A stretch of DNA of 42,352 bases from Pseudomonadota bacterium. GTDB lineage: Bacteria; Pseudomonadota; Alphaproteobacteria; Acetobacterales; Acetobacteraceae. The notes under the pieces were generated by a model. The model did not search any database. It was given only the letters and a program-made list of their open reading frames with translations, and had not been told where the DNA came from. Position numbers and translations under genes: made by a program. This document shows, one piece after another, positions 10,106-20,987 of this stretch (positions are counted from its first letter, which is position 1; each line of letters begins with the position of its first letter). The stretch covers positions 1 to 42,352 of the forward strand of contig JAJZCG010000012.1 of the NCBI GenBank assembly GCA_021846225.1. The letters are read 5' to 3'.

Positions 10106-11544
10106 GTCCGAAATTGCGCTGCCTCACGGTAGAGTGCCGCATAGCGTTGCGCGGGGTGCCGCCAGGAGACATCACTGTTCATACCGTTGCGCTGCAGGCC
10201 AGCCCACGCTGATTTGTCTTTATAAAGCGCTGAGGCGCGGCGAATTCCAGCCTCGATCATTACAGTGTTCACGGGAGACACCTGAATTCCGGTTGCCACG
10301 CCAGCCGCCAGGGCGGCTTCATTGGCGTCGATGATCGTATCCACCAGCCCGCCAACGCGCGACACTAATGGTACAGCACCATAACGAAGCGCGCAGAGCT
10401 GAGTAAGGCCGCAAGGCTCAAACCGCGAGGGCACAAGCAGGATGTCAGCCCCGGCCTGAATTAAATGCGCAAGGGCTTCATCGTATTGAAACACGCAAGC
10501 GATATTATGCGGATCCGCCGCGGCCGCAGCGGCATATTGGTCCTCAAGAAATTTATCACCCGCACCAAGCAGGGCGAGTTGCCCGGCGGAGGTGAGCGCC
10601 GGCAGCGCTTCCGCCAAGAGATCAAGCCCTTTTTGCCAGGAAAGCCGGCTGACCACGCCAAACAATGGCCGGTCTGGGTCCAGCGCAAGGCCTAGACGTT
10701 TTTGCAAAGCCAGCTTGTTATGCATGCGTTCAGATAGATTTCCTACATCATAATTTGCAGGCAGATACGTATCCACCGCCGGATCCCAGATTTTCGTATC
10801 GATTCCATTCAAAATTCCCGATACAACCTCACTACGGCGACGCAATAACCCGTCCAGACCCATGCCGCCTTCTGGTTGCAAAATCTCAAGTGCGTAGGCG
10901 GGAGAAACAGTCGTGATACGATCCGCGAATTGCAGGGCCGCCTTCAGATACCCGATGGTGCCATAATATTCCACGCCATCTAGCGCGAAGGCCGTTGGTG
11001 GTAATCCGATCTCTTCTAATAATGCGGGGCTGAATTGACCCTGAAAAGCAAGATTATGCACGGTAACAATTGTTGCTGGACGCGCGCCGCCATCGTAATG
11101 CAGATAGGCCGGAACCAGCCCCGCCTGCCAATCGTGAACATGGATAACCTCGGGAATGAAAGCCGGCACAACGCCCTGGCCGATATCTGTTCCGGCCCGT
11201 GAAAGTGCTGCAAAGCGCTGGGCATTATCCGGCCAATCCTCGCCATCAGGATCAATATACGGATTGCCTTGACGCTGGTACAGATGTGGCGCATCCAGCA
11301 CGAACAGATCCAATCCGTGCGCGCTGGCGCTTAATATTCGCGCATGGCCGCCAAAAAATTCAGAATATTCGTGTAACGTTACGGATTTTTTTAGCGCCTT
11401 CATGACCGCAGGATATCCGGGAACCAAACTTCGCACCTGAACGCCAAGCGGTGCCAAGGCACCAGGCAACGCACCGGCAACGTCTGCGAGGCCGCCAGTT
11501 TTGATGAGCGGATAAATTTCCGACGCAACAGAGAGTACCCGCAT
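10102..11544 (-). CDS. glgA: Glycogen synthase (ADP-glucose type)
   Basis: 480 aa; [27 protein letters not shown] (KTGGL motif), [43 protein letters not shown]. Overlaps the glgX-malQ start by 4 nt. Confidence 0.96.
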   Translation of the reverse strand: MRVLSVASEIYPLIKTGGLADVAGALPGALAPLGVQVRSLVPGYPAVMKALKKSVTLHEYSEFFGGHARILSASAHGLDLFVLDAPHLYQRQGNPYIDPDGEDWPDNAQRFAALSRAGTDIGQGVVPAFIPEVIHVHDWQAGLVPAYLHYDGGARPATIVTVHNLAFQGQFSPALLEEIGLPPTAFALDGVEYYGTIGYLKAALQFADRITTVSPAYALEILQPEGGMGLDGLLRRRSEVVSGILNGIDTKIWDPAVDTYLPANYDVGNLSERMHNKLALQKRLGLALDPDRPLFGVVSRLSWQKGLDLLAEALPALTSAGQLALLGAGDKFLEDQYAAAAAADPHNIACVFQYDEALAHLIQAGADILLVPSRFEPCGLTQLCALRYGAVPLVSRVGGLVDTIIDANEAALAAGVATGIQVSPVNTVMIEAGIRRASALYKDKSAWAGLQRNGMNSDVSWRHPAQRYAALYREAAQFRT

Positions 11545-11545
11545 G

Positions 11546-12817
11546 CTAGGTTATCCCCAATCGGTCAATCATTGGTTGCGTGATTAAGCAAATTCCCTTT
11601 GTTGTCCGGCGGAAACGGGAAGCATCCAGAACCGGGTCCTCACCCACCACAAGATTTTCTGGGATCACGACACCACGGTCAATAATCACGTTATTCAGCC
11701 GTGCACTACGATGAACCTCGGCGTAGGGTAGAATGACCGCGTTCCTGATGCTCGCGAATGAATGAACATGCACGCCCGTATGCAACAAGGTATGCGTTAT
11801 GGTGGCGCCGGAAACAATGCAACCTCCGGAGACAAGAGACGAAATCGCCTGCCCACGCCTGAATACTTCATCATGAACAAATTTCGCGGGAGGTGTGATT
11901 TCGCCATAGGTCCAGATCGGCCAGTCCCGGTCATACAAATCCAGTTTAGGGACAACATCCGTCAGATCAATATTCGCGGCCCAATAGGCATCCAGAGTGC
12001 CGACATCGCGCCAGTAGACATTATCCTCCGCACTTGAACGGACACAGGACTGCGCGAAATGATGCGCAACAGCCTTACTATTTTCAACCAGATACGGGAT
12101 GATATCCTTGCCAAAATCCCGCGAGGAATGTGGATCAGCCGCGTCACGCCGCAACTGGTCGATCAGGAATTTTGTCTCGAATACGTAAATTCCCATGCTT
12201 GCGAGCGCAACATCCGGTTTTCCTGGCATTGCGGGCGGATTCTCCGGTTTTTCAAGAAATGCGACAATCCGGTTGTTGGCATCTACATGCATCACGCCAA
12301 ATCCGCTTGCGTCTTCCAGGGAGACTTCCAGGCAGCCCACGGTTACATCAGCATTTTCGCTGACATGCTGCTGGAGCATCTGCTCGTAATCCATTTTATA
12401 GATATGGTCTCCGGCAAGGATGACGATATGCTGGGGCGCATAACTCTCGATGATATCAATATTCTGGTAAACGGCGTCGGCTGTTCCGAGATACCACATC
12501 TCTTCAGAAACACGCTGGCTGGCCGGTAAAATATCAAAACTCTCATTACGCTCCTGCCGGAAAAAATTCCAACCGCGTTGCAGGTGGCGGATCAGGCTAT
12601 GCGCCTTGTATTGCGTAGCAACAGCGATGCGGCGGATACCAGAGTTCATAGCATTTGACAGCGCAAAATCAATGATACGGGATTTTCCACCAAAATAGAC
12701 CGCTGGTTTCGCGCGGATATCAGTCAGTTCCATCAGCCGGGAACCGCGGCCGCCGGCGAGCACATAAGCCATGGCGGTACGCGAAAGCGGGGCGTGCTGA
12801 GTATATTTTATGTTCAT
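11546..12817 (-). CDS. glgC: Glucose-1-phosphate adenylyltransferase
   Basis: 423 aa; [58 protein letters not shown]. Confidence 0.97.
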   Translation of the reverse strand: MNIKYTQHAPLSRTAMAYVLAGGRGSRLMELTDIRAKPAVYFGGKSRIIDFALSNAMNSGIRRIAVATQYKAHSLIRHLQRGWNFFRQERNESFDILPASQRVSEEMWYLGTADAVYQNIDIIESYAPQHIVILAGDHIYKMDYEQMLQQHVSENADVTVGCLEVSLEDASGFGVMHVDANNRIVAFLEKPENPPAMPGKPDVALASMGIYVFETKFLIDQLRRDAADPHSSRDFGKDIIPYLVENSKAVAHHFAQSCVRSSAEDNVYWRDVGTLDAYWAANIDLTDVVPKLDLYDRDWPIWTYGEITPPAKFVHDEVFRRGQAISSLVSGGCIVSGATITHTLLHTGVHVHSFASIRNAVILPYAEVHRSARLNNVIIDRGVVIPENLVVGEDPVLDASRFRRTTKGICLITQPMIDRLGIT

Positions 12818-12841
12818 TGGTTTCCTCCGTCACGTTTATAT

Positions 12842-15040
12842 TTATTCATGGTCCGCATACTCGAAATACACGGTTGAGAGGGCTGGAATCAGGATTTCAG
12901 CCATGGCGTTGAAGCCGTGAGATGCCTCTGAAATGGCGCGAATCTGCCCCAGATTTCCACCGCCGCTTCCCCCATAAACCACGGCATCCGTATTCAATAT
13001 CTCGCGCCAGATTCCAGCATGTGGCAGGCCAATGCGGTAGCCATGACGCGGCACCGGCGTGAGATTGCACACCACCGCTACCGGATGATCCCCCTCCCCG
13101 CCCATCCGCAACCAGGCGATGACGGATTGTTCCGAATCATCTACGACGATCCACCTGAAGCCGTCGGCTTCGCAATCATGCGTATGCAGCGCGGGCACTG
13201 TGCGGTGCAGGAGATTGAGATCACGGACAAGTTTCTGCACCCCTTGATGCAGACTATGTTCCAGCAAATGCCAAGGAAGTCCTGAATCAAAATTCCACTC
13301 CGTGCTCTGCCCGAATTCCTGCCCCATGAACAAAAGTTTTTTTCCAGGATGGCCCCACATAAATGCATAATAGGCGCGGAGATTGGCGAAACGCTGCCAT
13401 TCATCGCCCGGCATTTTTCCAAGTATGGAGGATTTTCCGTGAACGACTTCATCATGCGAGAGCGGCAGCACGAAATTTTCGGTAAAGGCGTAGAGCGTGC
13501 CGAATGTCAGTTTATTATGGTGCCATTTACGATGAACTGGATCCATCGCGAAATAATCCAGTGTGTCATGCATCCAGCCCATGTTCCATTTAAAGCCGAA
13601 GCCCAGACCATTTTCATGCACCGGACGGGAAACACCCGGCCAGGCAGTCGATTCCTCGGCCAGCGTGAAGCTTGCGGGATGTTGCGCATAAACCGCGGTG
13701 TTGAACTGGCGTAGAAATGCCACCGCATCACGATTATCGTTGCTACCGTCAGAATTGGGCAGCCACTCACCATGTTTGCGCGAGTAATCCAGATAGAGCA
13801 TCGAGGCGACGGCATCGACGCGCAGACCATCGAGATGAAACCGATCCAGCCAATAGAGTGCGTTGGCGCAGAGAAAGCTGACCACCTCGCGACGGCCGAA
13901 ATCATAAATCGCCGTGTTCCAGTCAGGGTGAAATCCACGTCTCGGGTCTGCATGCTCGTAGAGTGCCGTGCCATCGAACTGCGCGAGGCCGTGAATATCC
14001 GTTGGGAAATGGGCGGGCACCCAGTCCAGGATGATGCCTAGCCCCAGGGCATGCGCGCGGTCAACAAAACGGGCAAAACCGGCGGGGTCACCAAAGCGTT
14101 TGCTCGGGGCGAACAGGCCGATCGGCTGATAGCCCCAGGACGCATCGAGCGGATGTTCGCAAATCGGCAGCAGCTCGATATGGGTGAAGCCCATGCCGGC
14201 GGCATAGGGCAAGAGTTGGCCGGCGAATTCGTCATAGGAGAGAAAATCGCCATCCTCACGGCGCATCCACGAGCCAAGATGAACCTCGTAAATCGACATT
14301 GGCGCGCGATGCGCTTCCTGCCGGCCGCGCGCACGCAGATATGCCTCGTCCGTCCAGATGAAATGATCCGTGCGGGCGACGGCCGAGGCGGTTGAAGGGC
14401 GCCGTTCCGCGCTGAAGCCAAAGGGGTCCGCCTTGAGGGGCAGCAGCGTGCCGTCCTTGCCGATAATTTCAAACTTATAGACTTCACCTACAGAAAGATC
14501 CGGAATGAAGATCTCCCACAGGCCGGAATCGATACGTTTTCGCATCTGATGGATCCGGCCATCCCAGCGGTTGAAGTCACCAACCAGGGAAACGCGCTGC
14601 GCGTTGGGCGCCCATACCGCGAAATGCACGCCGGGGACGCCATCCAGAGTCATCAGCTGCGCGCCGAGACGTTCATAAAGCCGGTGGTGGGTGCCTTCGA
14701 TCAGCAGATGATCATCCGTTGCGCCCAGCACGGGGGGAAAGCAATATGGGTCGCCAAACTCCCAGCACCCGCCACTGTTTTCAGCGCGCAAGCGGTAGGC
14801 GAAGCGGGCGGTGCGCTTTGGGAACAGCTGTTCGAAAAACCCGGAACCGCGGGCTGTGAGTTTGATGGCGGCGCCATCGTCGAGCAGCGCCGTGAGACTT
14901 GACGCATCGGGCACGAAGGCGCGAAGCACGAAGCCGCCGCTTGCCTCATGCAGGCCGAGCAGGCCGAAGGGGTCGGCATGGCGGGCGGCCAGCAGCGCGC
15001 CGATGTCCGTCTGCTCTGCCCGCCAGCCCTTGATGGCCAT
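12842..15040 (-). CDS. glgB: 1,4-alpha-glucan branching enzyme
   Basis: ORF to 15076; start at 15040 (MAIKGWRAEQTD, preceded by GAAGGGG) avoids overlap with glgP, but 15076 is also possible. GH13 motifs DGLRVDAVASMLYLDYSRKHGEWLPN and LPLSHDEVVHGKSSILGKMPGD. Confidence 0.95.
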   Translation of the reverse strand: MAIKGWRAEQTDIGALLAARHADPFGLLGLHEASGGFVLRAFVPDASSLTALLDDGAAIKLTARGSGFFEQLFPKRTARFAYRLRAENSGGCWEFGDPYCFPPVLGATDDHLLIEGTHHRLYERLGAQLMTLDGVPGVHFAVWAPNAQRVSLVGDFNRWDGRIHQMRKRIDSGLWEIFIPDLSVGEVYKFEIIGKDGTLLPLKADPFGFSAERRPSTASAVARTDHFIWTDEAYLRARGRQEAHRAPMSIYEVHLGSWMRREDGDFLSYDEFAGQLLPYAAGMGFTHIELLPICEHPLDASWGYQPIGLFAPSKRFGDPAGFARFVDRAHALGLGIILDWVPAHFPTDIHGLAQFDGTALYEHADPRRGFHPDWNTAIYDFGRREVVSFLCANALYWLDRFHLDGLRVDAVASMLYLDYSRKHGEWLPNSDGSNDNRDAVAFLRQFNTAVYAQHPASFTLAEESTAWPGVSRPVHENGLGFGFKWNMGWMHDTLDYFAMDPVHRKWHHNKLTFGTLYAFTENFVLPLSHDEVVHGKSSILGKMPGDEWQRFANLRAYYAFMWGHPGKKLLFMGQEFGQSTEWNFDSGLPWHLLEHSLHQGVQKLVRDLNLLHRTVPALHTHDCEADGFRWIVVDDSEQSVIAWLRMGGEGDHPVAVVCNLTPVPRHGYRIGLPHAGIWREILNTDAVVYGGSGGGNLGQIRAISEASHGFNAMAEILIPALSTVYFEYADHE

Positions 15041-15045
15041 GGAAG

Positions 15046-17547
15046 CTACCCCTTCGCCTGCGTTTGTATTTTCCATATTTCCTCGGCATATTCAGCGATT
15101 GTACGATCCGAGGAGAACCAGCCCATGCCGGCGGTGTTCAGGATGCTGGATTTCCACCAGGACGCGCGATCCAGCCACTTCGTGGCGGCATCTCGCTGGC
15201 AGGCGTAATAGGCATCAAAATCCTCACACACCAGAAAATGATCATGCTGTGTGAGACCATCAACCAGCCCTGCGTAACGCCCTGGATCATCCGGGGAAAA
15301 AACACCCGAGCCGATGGCGTCAAGCACTTCTCGCAGGGCGGGTGAGCGCGCGATGGTCTCGCGCATATCAATACCACGGACGCGCCGTTGCGCGACCTGT
15401 TCGGCTGTCATTCCAAAAATGAAAATATTTTCGTCACCGACATGTTCCTTGATCTCGATATTCGCGCCATCCAGCGTGCCGATGGTCAGCGCGCCGTTGA
15501 GTGCCAGTTTCATGTTGCCGGTGCCCGACGCCTCCATGCCGGCCGTTGAAATCTGCTCTGACAGATCAGATGCCGGAATAATCGATTCCGCCAGGCTGAC
15601 ATTGTAGTTTGGCAGATAGGCGACTTTCAGCAACCCGCGCACGGTCGGGTCGGCGTTGATGACATTCGCCACGTCATTCGCAAGCTTGATGATCAACTTC
15701 GCCTGGTGGTAGCTCGCGGCCGCCTTGCCCGCGAAGATTTTGACGCGCGGCGCCCACTCCAGATAAGGTTGCGCGCGGATTGCGTCGTAGAGCGCCACGG
15801 TTTCCAGAATGTTCAACAACTGGCGTTTATATTCGTGCACGCGCTTGATCTGCACATCGAACAGCGCGTCGGGGTCTACCTTGACATGGCAGCGCTCCAG
15901 GATGATTTTCGCGAGCGCGACCTTGTTCTGGCGTTTTACCGCGGCGAATTCCTGCACGAAGGCGGCATCCTGCGCATAGGGGGCGACGCCGCGCAGCGCC
16001 AGCGGGTTATCATAGATGGCGTCTCCCACGGTATCAGCCAGCAGCCGGGTGAGCCCTGGGTTTGCCTCGAACAGCCAGCGTCGGAAGGTGATGCCGTTGG
16101 TCTTGTTGACGATACGCTCAGGATACAGCGCGGAAAAATCACGGAACACGGTTTGTTTCAGTAATTTGCTGTGTAATGCGGAAACGCCATTGACCTTGTG
16201 CGAGCCGATGAAGGCCAGATGCCCCATGCGGACGCGCCGGCCGGCGTGTTCATCAATCATCGAAACCGCGGCAATCAAGCGCGCATCCGTGTGGCCGGAT
16301 TTGCGCACGCTATCGAGATGCAAGGCGTTGATCAGATAAATGATCTGCATCTGGCGCGGCAGCATGCGTTCCAGCAAGGGCACCGGCCAGCTTTCCAGAG
16401 CCTCGGGCAGCAAGGTGTGGTTGGTGTAGGAGATCGTGCCCTGCGTGATCTTCCAGGCTTCATCCCAGGCGATGCCATGCACATCCACCAGCAGGCGCAT
16501 CAGCTCGGCCACCGAGATCGCGGGGTGCGTATCGTTGAGCTGAATGGCAACATGCTCGGCCAGGCTGCGGACTTCCTGATACTGCTTGAGGTGGCGGCGC
16601 AAGGCGTCCTGCAGGGAGGCGGAGGCGAAGAAGTATTCCTGGCGCAGGCGCAACTCCTGCCCCGCCGGGGTTTCGTCGCTTGGATACAAAACCTTGGAGA
16701 TCGCCTCCGCGCGCATTTTATCCGCCACCGCGCCGACATAATCGCCGGCGTTGAACACATCGAGCTGCAGTGGATCGCACGCGCGCGCCGACCACAGCCG
16801 CAGCGTGTTCACATGCGCGCCGCGCCAGCCGACCACCGGCGTGTCATACGCAATGGCCTCGACATATTCAGCGGGCTTCCAGCCATAGCGGGTGGTGCCG
16901 TCCGGCGCGGTGAGCGCCTCCACCGCGCCGCCGAAGCCGATGCGATAGCAAACCTCCGGCCGCTTGAATTCCCAGGGATTGCCCAACGCCAGCCAGTCCT
17001 CGGGGTATTCCTGCTGCCAGCCATCCTTCAGCACCTGGCGGAACAGCCCATGGTCATAGCGGATGCCATAGCCATGGGCGGCGATGGAAAGTGTCGCCAT
17101 GCTCTCCATGAAACAAGCCGCCAGCCGCCCGAGGCCGCCGTTGCCCAGCGCCGCGTCAGGCTCCAGCGTGCGCAGGCGGTCAAGATCGACGCCAAGCTCC
17201 CTGGTGGCGGCGCGCATTGCCTCGGTGAGGCCCAGGTTGTTGAGCGCATCGCCAAGCAGGCGGCCGATGAGAAACTCCAGTGAAAGGTAGTAAACCCGCT
17301 TGGGCCCGTGCACATAGGCCGCGTTGGTCGAGGCCATCCAGCCTTCCACGATCCGGTCCCGCGTTGCGTAGACGACGGCCAGATACCAGTCGTACTCGCT
17401 GGCACTGGCCTGATTTTTGCCAACCGAATAGGTGAGCCGGCGCAAAATGGCCTCGCGCAGAGTGGCGAGCGAGTCCGGCTGGACGGCCAGCTCGCAGCCG
17501 TTTTCCGGGGGAAGCGGGGCAGATGCGGCTGCGGGGGGGGTGTTCAT
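15046..17547 (-). CDS. glgP: Glycogen/starch phosphorylase
   Basis: ORF to 17619; likely ATG at 17547 (MNTPPAAASAPLPPENG). PLP-site region EASGTGNMKLALNGALTIGTLDGANIEI; ALGNGGLGRLAACFMESMATL. Confidence 0.96.
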   Translation of the reverse strand: MNTPPAAASAPLPPENGCELAVQPDSLATLREAILRRLTYSVGKNQASASEYDWYLAVVYATRDRIVEGWMASTNAAYVHGPKRVYYLSLEFLIGRLLGDALNNLGLTEAMRAATRELGVDLDRLRTLEPDAALGNGGLGRLAACFMESMATLSIAAHGYGIRYDHGLFRQVLKDGWQQEYPEDWLALGNPWEFKRPEVCYRIGFGGAVEALTAPDGTTRYGWKPAEYVEAIAYDTPVVGWRGAHVNTLRLWSARACDPLQLDVFNAGDYVGAVADKMRAEAISKVLYPSDETPAGQELRLRQEYFFASASLQDALRRHLKQYQEVRSLAEHVAIQLNDTHPAISVAELMRLLVDVHGIAWDEAWKITQGTISYTNHTLLPEALESWPVPLLERMLPRQMQIIYLINALHLDSVRKSGHTDARLIAAVSMIDEHAGRRVRMGHLAFIGSHKVNGVSALHSKLLKQTVFRDFSALYPERIVNKTNGITFRRWLFEANPGLTRLLADTVGDAIYDNPLALRGVAPYAQDAAFVQEFAAVKRQNKVALAKIILERCHVKVDPDALFDVQIKRVHEYKRQLLNILETVALYDAIRAQPYLEWAPRVKIFAGKAAASYHQAKLIIKLANDVANVINADPTVRGLLKVAYLPNYNVSLAESIIPASDLSEQISTAGMEASGTGNMKLALNGALTIGTLDGANIEIKEHVGDENIFIFGMTAEQVAQRRVRGIDMRETIARSPALREVLDAIGSGVFSPDDPGRYAGLVDGLTQHDHFLVCEDFDAYYACQRDAATKWLDRASWWKSSILNTAGMGWFSSDRTIAEYAEEIWKIQTQAKG

Positions 17548-17641
17548 ACGAATATAGCCCTTCAACAACGCGGTCCAGGTCGGTTTTGCCAACCTAGCCG
17601 CGAACCCCTGAAGGACCAAGCACCAATTTTTTAGGCCTCTG

Positions 17642-17669
17642 CCGGCGGCCTTTCTCCTCGAGCCGCCGG
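17642..17669. other. Inverted repeat CCGGCGGC-N12-GCCGCCGG between porin and glgP
   Basis: Perfect 8-bp arms read in the sequence. No T-run on the minus (transcribed) side, so a terminator role is not established. Confidence 0.5.
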
Positions 17670-17685
17670 TGTGCGGTCAGGACGT

Positions 17686-18636
17686 TTAGAACTTCGTGAT
17701 CAGGCGGACGTTAACGATCGTCCCCGCCACGTCATTCTTGGTGTAGATGTTCTGGTCCCAGGAGGCGAGAATGTTGATGCCCCCGAACTGGTAGCCCACC
17801 ATCGGGCCGGCGCCGTAGCTCTCTTCCATATGGTGTGTCAGGCGCACGCCGTTCAGCGTATCGACGGTGATCTGGTTCATCTGATGCGCGCCGATGCCGA
17901 AGGTCCAGGCGCCGATGGTCTTGGCAAGCGTATAATCAGCCGAGAACTGGTCGCCGGACATGTAGTTATAGCCGGTGGTTTTATCGGCGGTGACAGGTTC
18001 GGCCAGGTGCATGTCAGCGCTGATGTTCCAGCCGTCGCTCAACCAGCTCAGGCCGAGGTCTTGCTGCACCGCGAAATACCCGTTGCCCGAGGGCAGGCCG
18101 CCGTTGTTGAGCTTGCCGTTGAGCAGATCGGGCATGGTGGAGCTGGCGTCGGGCAGGTAGAGCTCCAGACCGGTCTTCACGAAATAGTCGTAAGGCAGGG
18201 TCCAGGCCAGCTGGCCGGGAATGAGCACCGTGTTGAAGGTGCCCCAGTTGCCGCTGCCGATGTGGCCGCTGACGCCGGGGGCGGAGGTATAGTCAAACGG
18301 CTGCGCGATGCCGAGCGAATAGCTGGCGCCCAGTATTTTAATGCCGGGAACCCACAGCACGATCGGCACTTCGACCAGAATATTCGCGGTAGCACCGGGA
18401 ATGTTCTTGCCGCTGTTGTTTTTAACGGTGGTATCCGTCCAGTAATTATCCAGCACCCCGTAAACGCCGGGCGGCGGGGTGGCGCCGGCGGCCAGGCCTT
18501 CGTTCACGCCGCGCAGGTAGGGATTCCACAGTTCACTAGCCCGTGCGGGGGCGCAGCCCGCAAAGCTCGCCGCGAGGGCAAGGGCCGCCGTGCCGAGCAG
18601 CAGGCGCGACTGTAGGTAAGATTTTGTTTTTTCCAT
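17686..18636 (-). CDS. Outer-membrane protein of the phenol MetA-pathway (COG4313-like) transporter family
   Basis: 316 aa; signal peptide (LLLGTAALALAASFAGCAPARA); NEGLAAGATPPPGVYGVLDNYW, YNYMSGDQFSADYTLAKTIGAWTFGIGAHQMNQIT; ends in F (VRLITKF), typical of outer-membrane beta barrels. Confidence 0.78.
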   Translation of the reverse strand: MEKTKSYLQSRLLLGTAALALAASFAGCAPARASELWNPYLRGVNEGLAAGATPPPGVYGVLDNYWTDTTVKNNSGKNIPGATANILVEVPIVLWVPGIKILGASYSLGIAQPFDYTSAPGVSGHIGSGNWGTFNTVLIPGQLAWTLPYDYFVKTGLELYLPDASSTMPDLLNGKLNNGGLPSGNGYFAVQQDLGLSWLSDGWNISADMHLAEPVTADKTTGYNYMSGDQFSADYTLAKTIGAWTFGIGAHQMNQITVDTLNGVRLTHHMEESYGAGPMVGYQFGGINILASWDQNIYTKNDVAGTIVNVRLITKF

Positions 18637-18788
18637 TTTCCTGGTCCCTGTTTTTTTATGTTTTTGGTATTTCCGCGCGAAAGCCGGACAAGCGGCATGG
18701 CGCCGCCCGCAACCACGCGCGCGGGCGCGGTATCTGGCAAAGACGATGCAGAGTTATCAGGAGGAACGAAGAGCCTGGCGGCCTTGTG

Positions 18789-19151
18789 TCAGGCCAGGGC
18801 CGCCAGTTCCGCCTCCGTGAACACGCGCGAGCGGGTTAAAAACCGTTGCCCCGACCCGTTTTCCAGCGAGAACATGCCGCCCATGCCGGGCACCACGTCG
18901 ATGATGAGTTGCGTGTATTTCCAGTATTCAAACTGCGAGGGGCTCATGTAAAATTTCGCCCCGCCGATTTCGCCCAGCTCCACATCATCGGGGCTGAGCA
19001 GATAATCGCCTCGCTTGAAGCACATCGGCGATGAGCCGTCGCAGCAGCCGCCGGACTGGTGGAACATGATCGGGCCATGCTCCGCCGTCAGCTTCGCGAC
19101 CAGCCCGCATGCCGCCGGGGTGGCAAGCACGCGCGCTGGTTTATTGCTCAT
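18789..19151 (-). CDS. DUF779 domain protein (aldehyde dehydrogenase-associated)
   Basis: Likely start MSNKPARVLATPAAC at 19151. HQSGGCCDGSSPMCF and EYWKYTQLIIDVVPGMGGMFSLENGSGQRFLTRSRVF. Confidence 0.88.
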   Translation of the reverse strand: MSNKPARVLATPAACGLVAKLTAEHGPIMFHQSGGCCDGSSPMCFKRGDYLLSPDDVELGEIGGAKFYMSPSQFEYWKYTQLIIDVVPGMGGMFSLENGSGQRFLTRSRVFTEAELAALA

Positions 19152-19164
19152 CGCCGTGCCCTGC

Positions 19165-20697
19165 TCAGAAGAAGCCAAGCGCCTTGGGGCTGTAGCTCAC
19201 CAGCAGGTTCTTGGTCTGCTGGTAATGGTCGAGCATCATCTTGTGATTCTCGCGGCCAATGCCCGACTGCTTATACCCGCCGAACGCGGCATGCGCCGGA
19301 TAGGCATGGTAGCAATTGGTCCACACGCGCCCGGCCTTGATGCCGCGGCCCATGCGGTAAGCGCGGCTGCCATCACGCGACCACACGCCCGCACCCAGGC
19401 CGTAGAGCGTATCATTGGCGAGTTCCAGCGCCTCGGCCTCGTCCTTGAAGGTGGTAACCGCGAGGACCGGCCCAAAAATCTCTTCCTGGAACAAACGCAT
19501 TTTGTTGTTGCCCAGAAACATCGTCGGCTGGATGTAGAAACCGTCGGAGAGGCCGCCTTCCAGCGACGGGCGGACACCGCCGGTGAGCAGCTTGGCGCCT
19601 TCCTGTTTGCCGATGTCGATATAGGAGAGAATTTTCTGCACCTGCTCGGAGGACGCCTGCGCGCCCACCATGGTGCTCATATCCAGCGGGTTGCCCTGCT
19701 TGATGGCATGCACGCGCTTCAGCACTTTTTCCATGAAGCGGTCGTAGATGCTCTCCTGGATCAGCGCACGCGAGGGGCAAGTGCAAACCTCACCCTGGTT
19801 GAAGGCGAACATCACCAGACCTTCGACCGCCTTGTCCAGGAAATCGTCATCCTGGGCCATCACATCCTCAAAGAAGATGTTGGGCGATTTGCCGCCGAGT
19901 TCCAGCGTGACGGGGATGAGGTTGTGGCTGGCGTATTGCATGATCAACCGGCCGGTCGTGGTCTCACCCGTGAAGGCGATTTTGGCGATCCGGTTGGAAG
20001 AGGCGAGCGGCTTGCCGGCTTCCAGGCCAAAACCGTTGACGATGTTCAGCACGCCGGGGGGCAGCATGTCGCCGATCAACTCGGCCAGCACCATGATGGA
20101 GACCGGAGTCTGCTCGGCGGGTTTGAGCACCACGCAGTTGCCCGCGGCCAGCGCCGGGGCGAGTTTCCAGACCGCCATGAGGATCGGGAAGTTCCAGGGA
20201 ATGATCTGGCCGACCACGCCGAGCGGCTCGTGGAAATGGTAGGCGACGGTGTCTTCGTCGATCTGGCTCAGCGCGCCTTCCTGCGCGCGCACGCAGGCGG
20301 CGAAGTAGCGCATGTGGTCAATCGCGAGCGGGATATCCGCAAAGGTGGTCTCGCGCAGCGGCTTGCCGTTGTCCACGGTCTCGGCGTAGGCGAGCAGATC
20401 CAGGTTCTGCTCCATCTTGTCGGCGATGCGGGTGAGGATGAGCGCGCGCGCGGCAGGCGAAGTTTTGCCCCAGGCATCAGCGGCGGCATGGGCGGCGTCC
20501 AGCGCCAGGTTGATGTCCGCCTCGGTGGAGCGGGCGGCCTGGGTGAACACCTGGCCGGTGATGGGGGAGACATTGTCAAAATACTGGCCAGCAAGGGGGG
20601 CGGTGAACTTGCCGCCGATAAAATTGTCGTAACGGGCTTTGAAGGAGAAACCGGCGACGGCGCTCCCGGCTAGCGGGGCAATGGCTGCATCAAGCAT
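19165..20697 (-). CDS. NAD-dependent aldehyde (acetaldehyde-type) dehydrogenase
   Basis: Trimmed to ATG at 20697 ([31 protein letters not shown]). The longer ORF start would include the sigma-54 promoter. [40 protein letters not shown]. Confidence 0.93.
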   Translation of the reverse strand: MLDAAIAPLAGSAVAGFSFKARYDNFIGGKFTAPLAGQYFDNVSPITGQVFTQAARSTEADINLALDAAHAAADAWGKTSPAARALILTRIADKMEQNLDLLAYAETVDNGKPLRETTFADIPLAIDHMRYFAACVRAQEGALSQIDEDTVAYHFHEPLGVVGQIIPWNFPILMAVWKLAPALAAGNCVVLKPAEQTPVSIMVLAELIGDMLPPGVLNIVNGFGLEAGKPLASSNRIAKIAFTGETTTGRLIMQYASHNLIPVTLELGGKSPNIFFEDVMAQDDDFLDKAVEGLVMFAFNQGEVCTCPSRALIQESIYDRFMEKVLKRVHAIKQGNPLDMSTMVGAQASSEQVQKILSYIDIGKQEGAKLLTGGVRPSLEGGLSDGFYIQPTMFLGNNKMRLFQEEIFGPVLAVTTFKDEAEALELANDTLYGLGAGVWSRDGSRAYRMGRGIKAGRVWTNCYHAYPAHAAFGGYKQSGIGRENHKMMLDHYQQTKNLLVSYSPKALGFF

Positions 20698-20765
20698 TGT
20701 TGTTTCCTCGTTTTTGGTTGTCGGACACACATCGGCGCCACGTTGGGCACCTTGGAAAAAACTAA

Positions 20766-20781
20766 AGCAAAGGCCGTGCCA
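20766..20781 (-). promoter_or_regulatory. Sigma-54 (-24/-12) promoter for the aldehyde dehydrogenase operon
   Basis: Minus strand reads TGGCACGGCCTTTGCT, an exact match to TGGCACG-N4-TTGCW, about 70 nt upstream of the ALDH ATG and divergent from an AcoR-type sigma-54 activator. Confidence 0.9.
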
Positions 20782-20826
20782 GAACGGCCCATTGGCGGAT
20801 CGCAAGGCTTTTTCTCAATGCTGCCT

Positions 20827-20842
20827 TGCAACATATGTAACA
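20827..20842. promoter_or_regulatory. Candidate activator (UAS) site: tandem TGCAACA-TA-TGTAACA
   Basis: Two near-identical TGYAACA half-sites 9 nt apart, about 45 bp upstream of the sigma-54 promoter. Confidence 0.4.
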
Positions 20843-20987
20843 GGGCGTGACATCTGGCCGCGCCAAAGCAGGACACTGTGCCAAAATGGAACATGGGTTA
20901 TATTCACTTGCCATCGCCCCGCGCGGGGCCTAGCTAAACGATCCAAGAAAGACCCGATAATAATTCTTCTGGGTGAGGAAATGCCGG

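Noticed and set aside
17642-17669. Inverted repeat as a rho-independent terminator of the porin gene
   Set aside because: Minus-strand sequence after the stem has an A-run rather than a U-run, so intrinsic termination in that direction is not supported; kept only as an inverted repeat.
19015-20673. 552-aa plus-strand ORF opposite the aldehyde dehydrogenase
   Set aside because: Antisense shadow of a clear ALDH; no domain and atypical composition.
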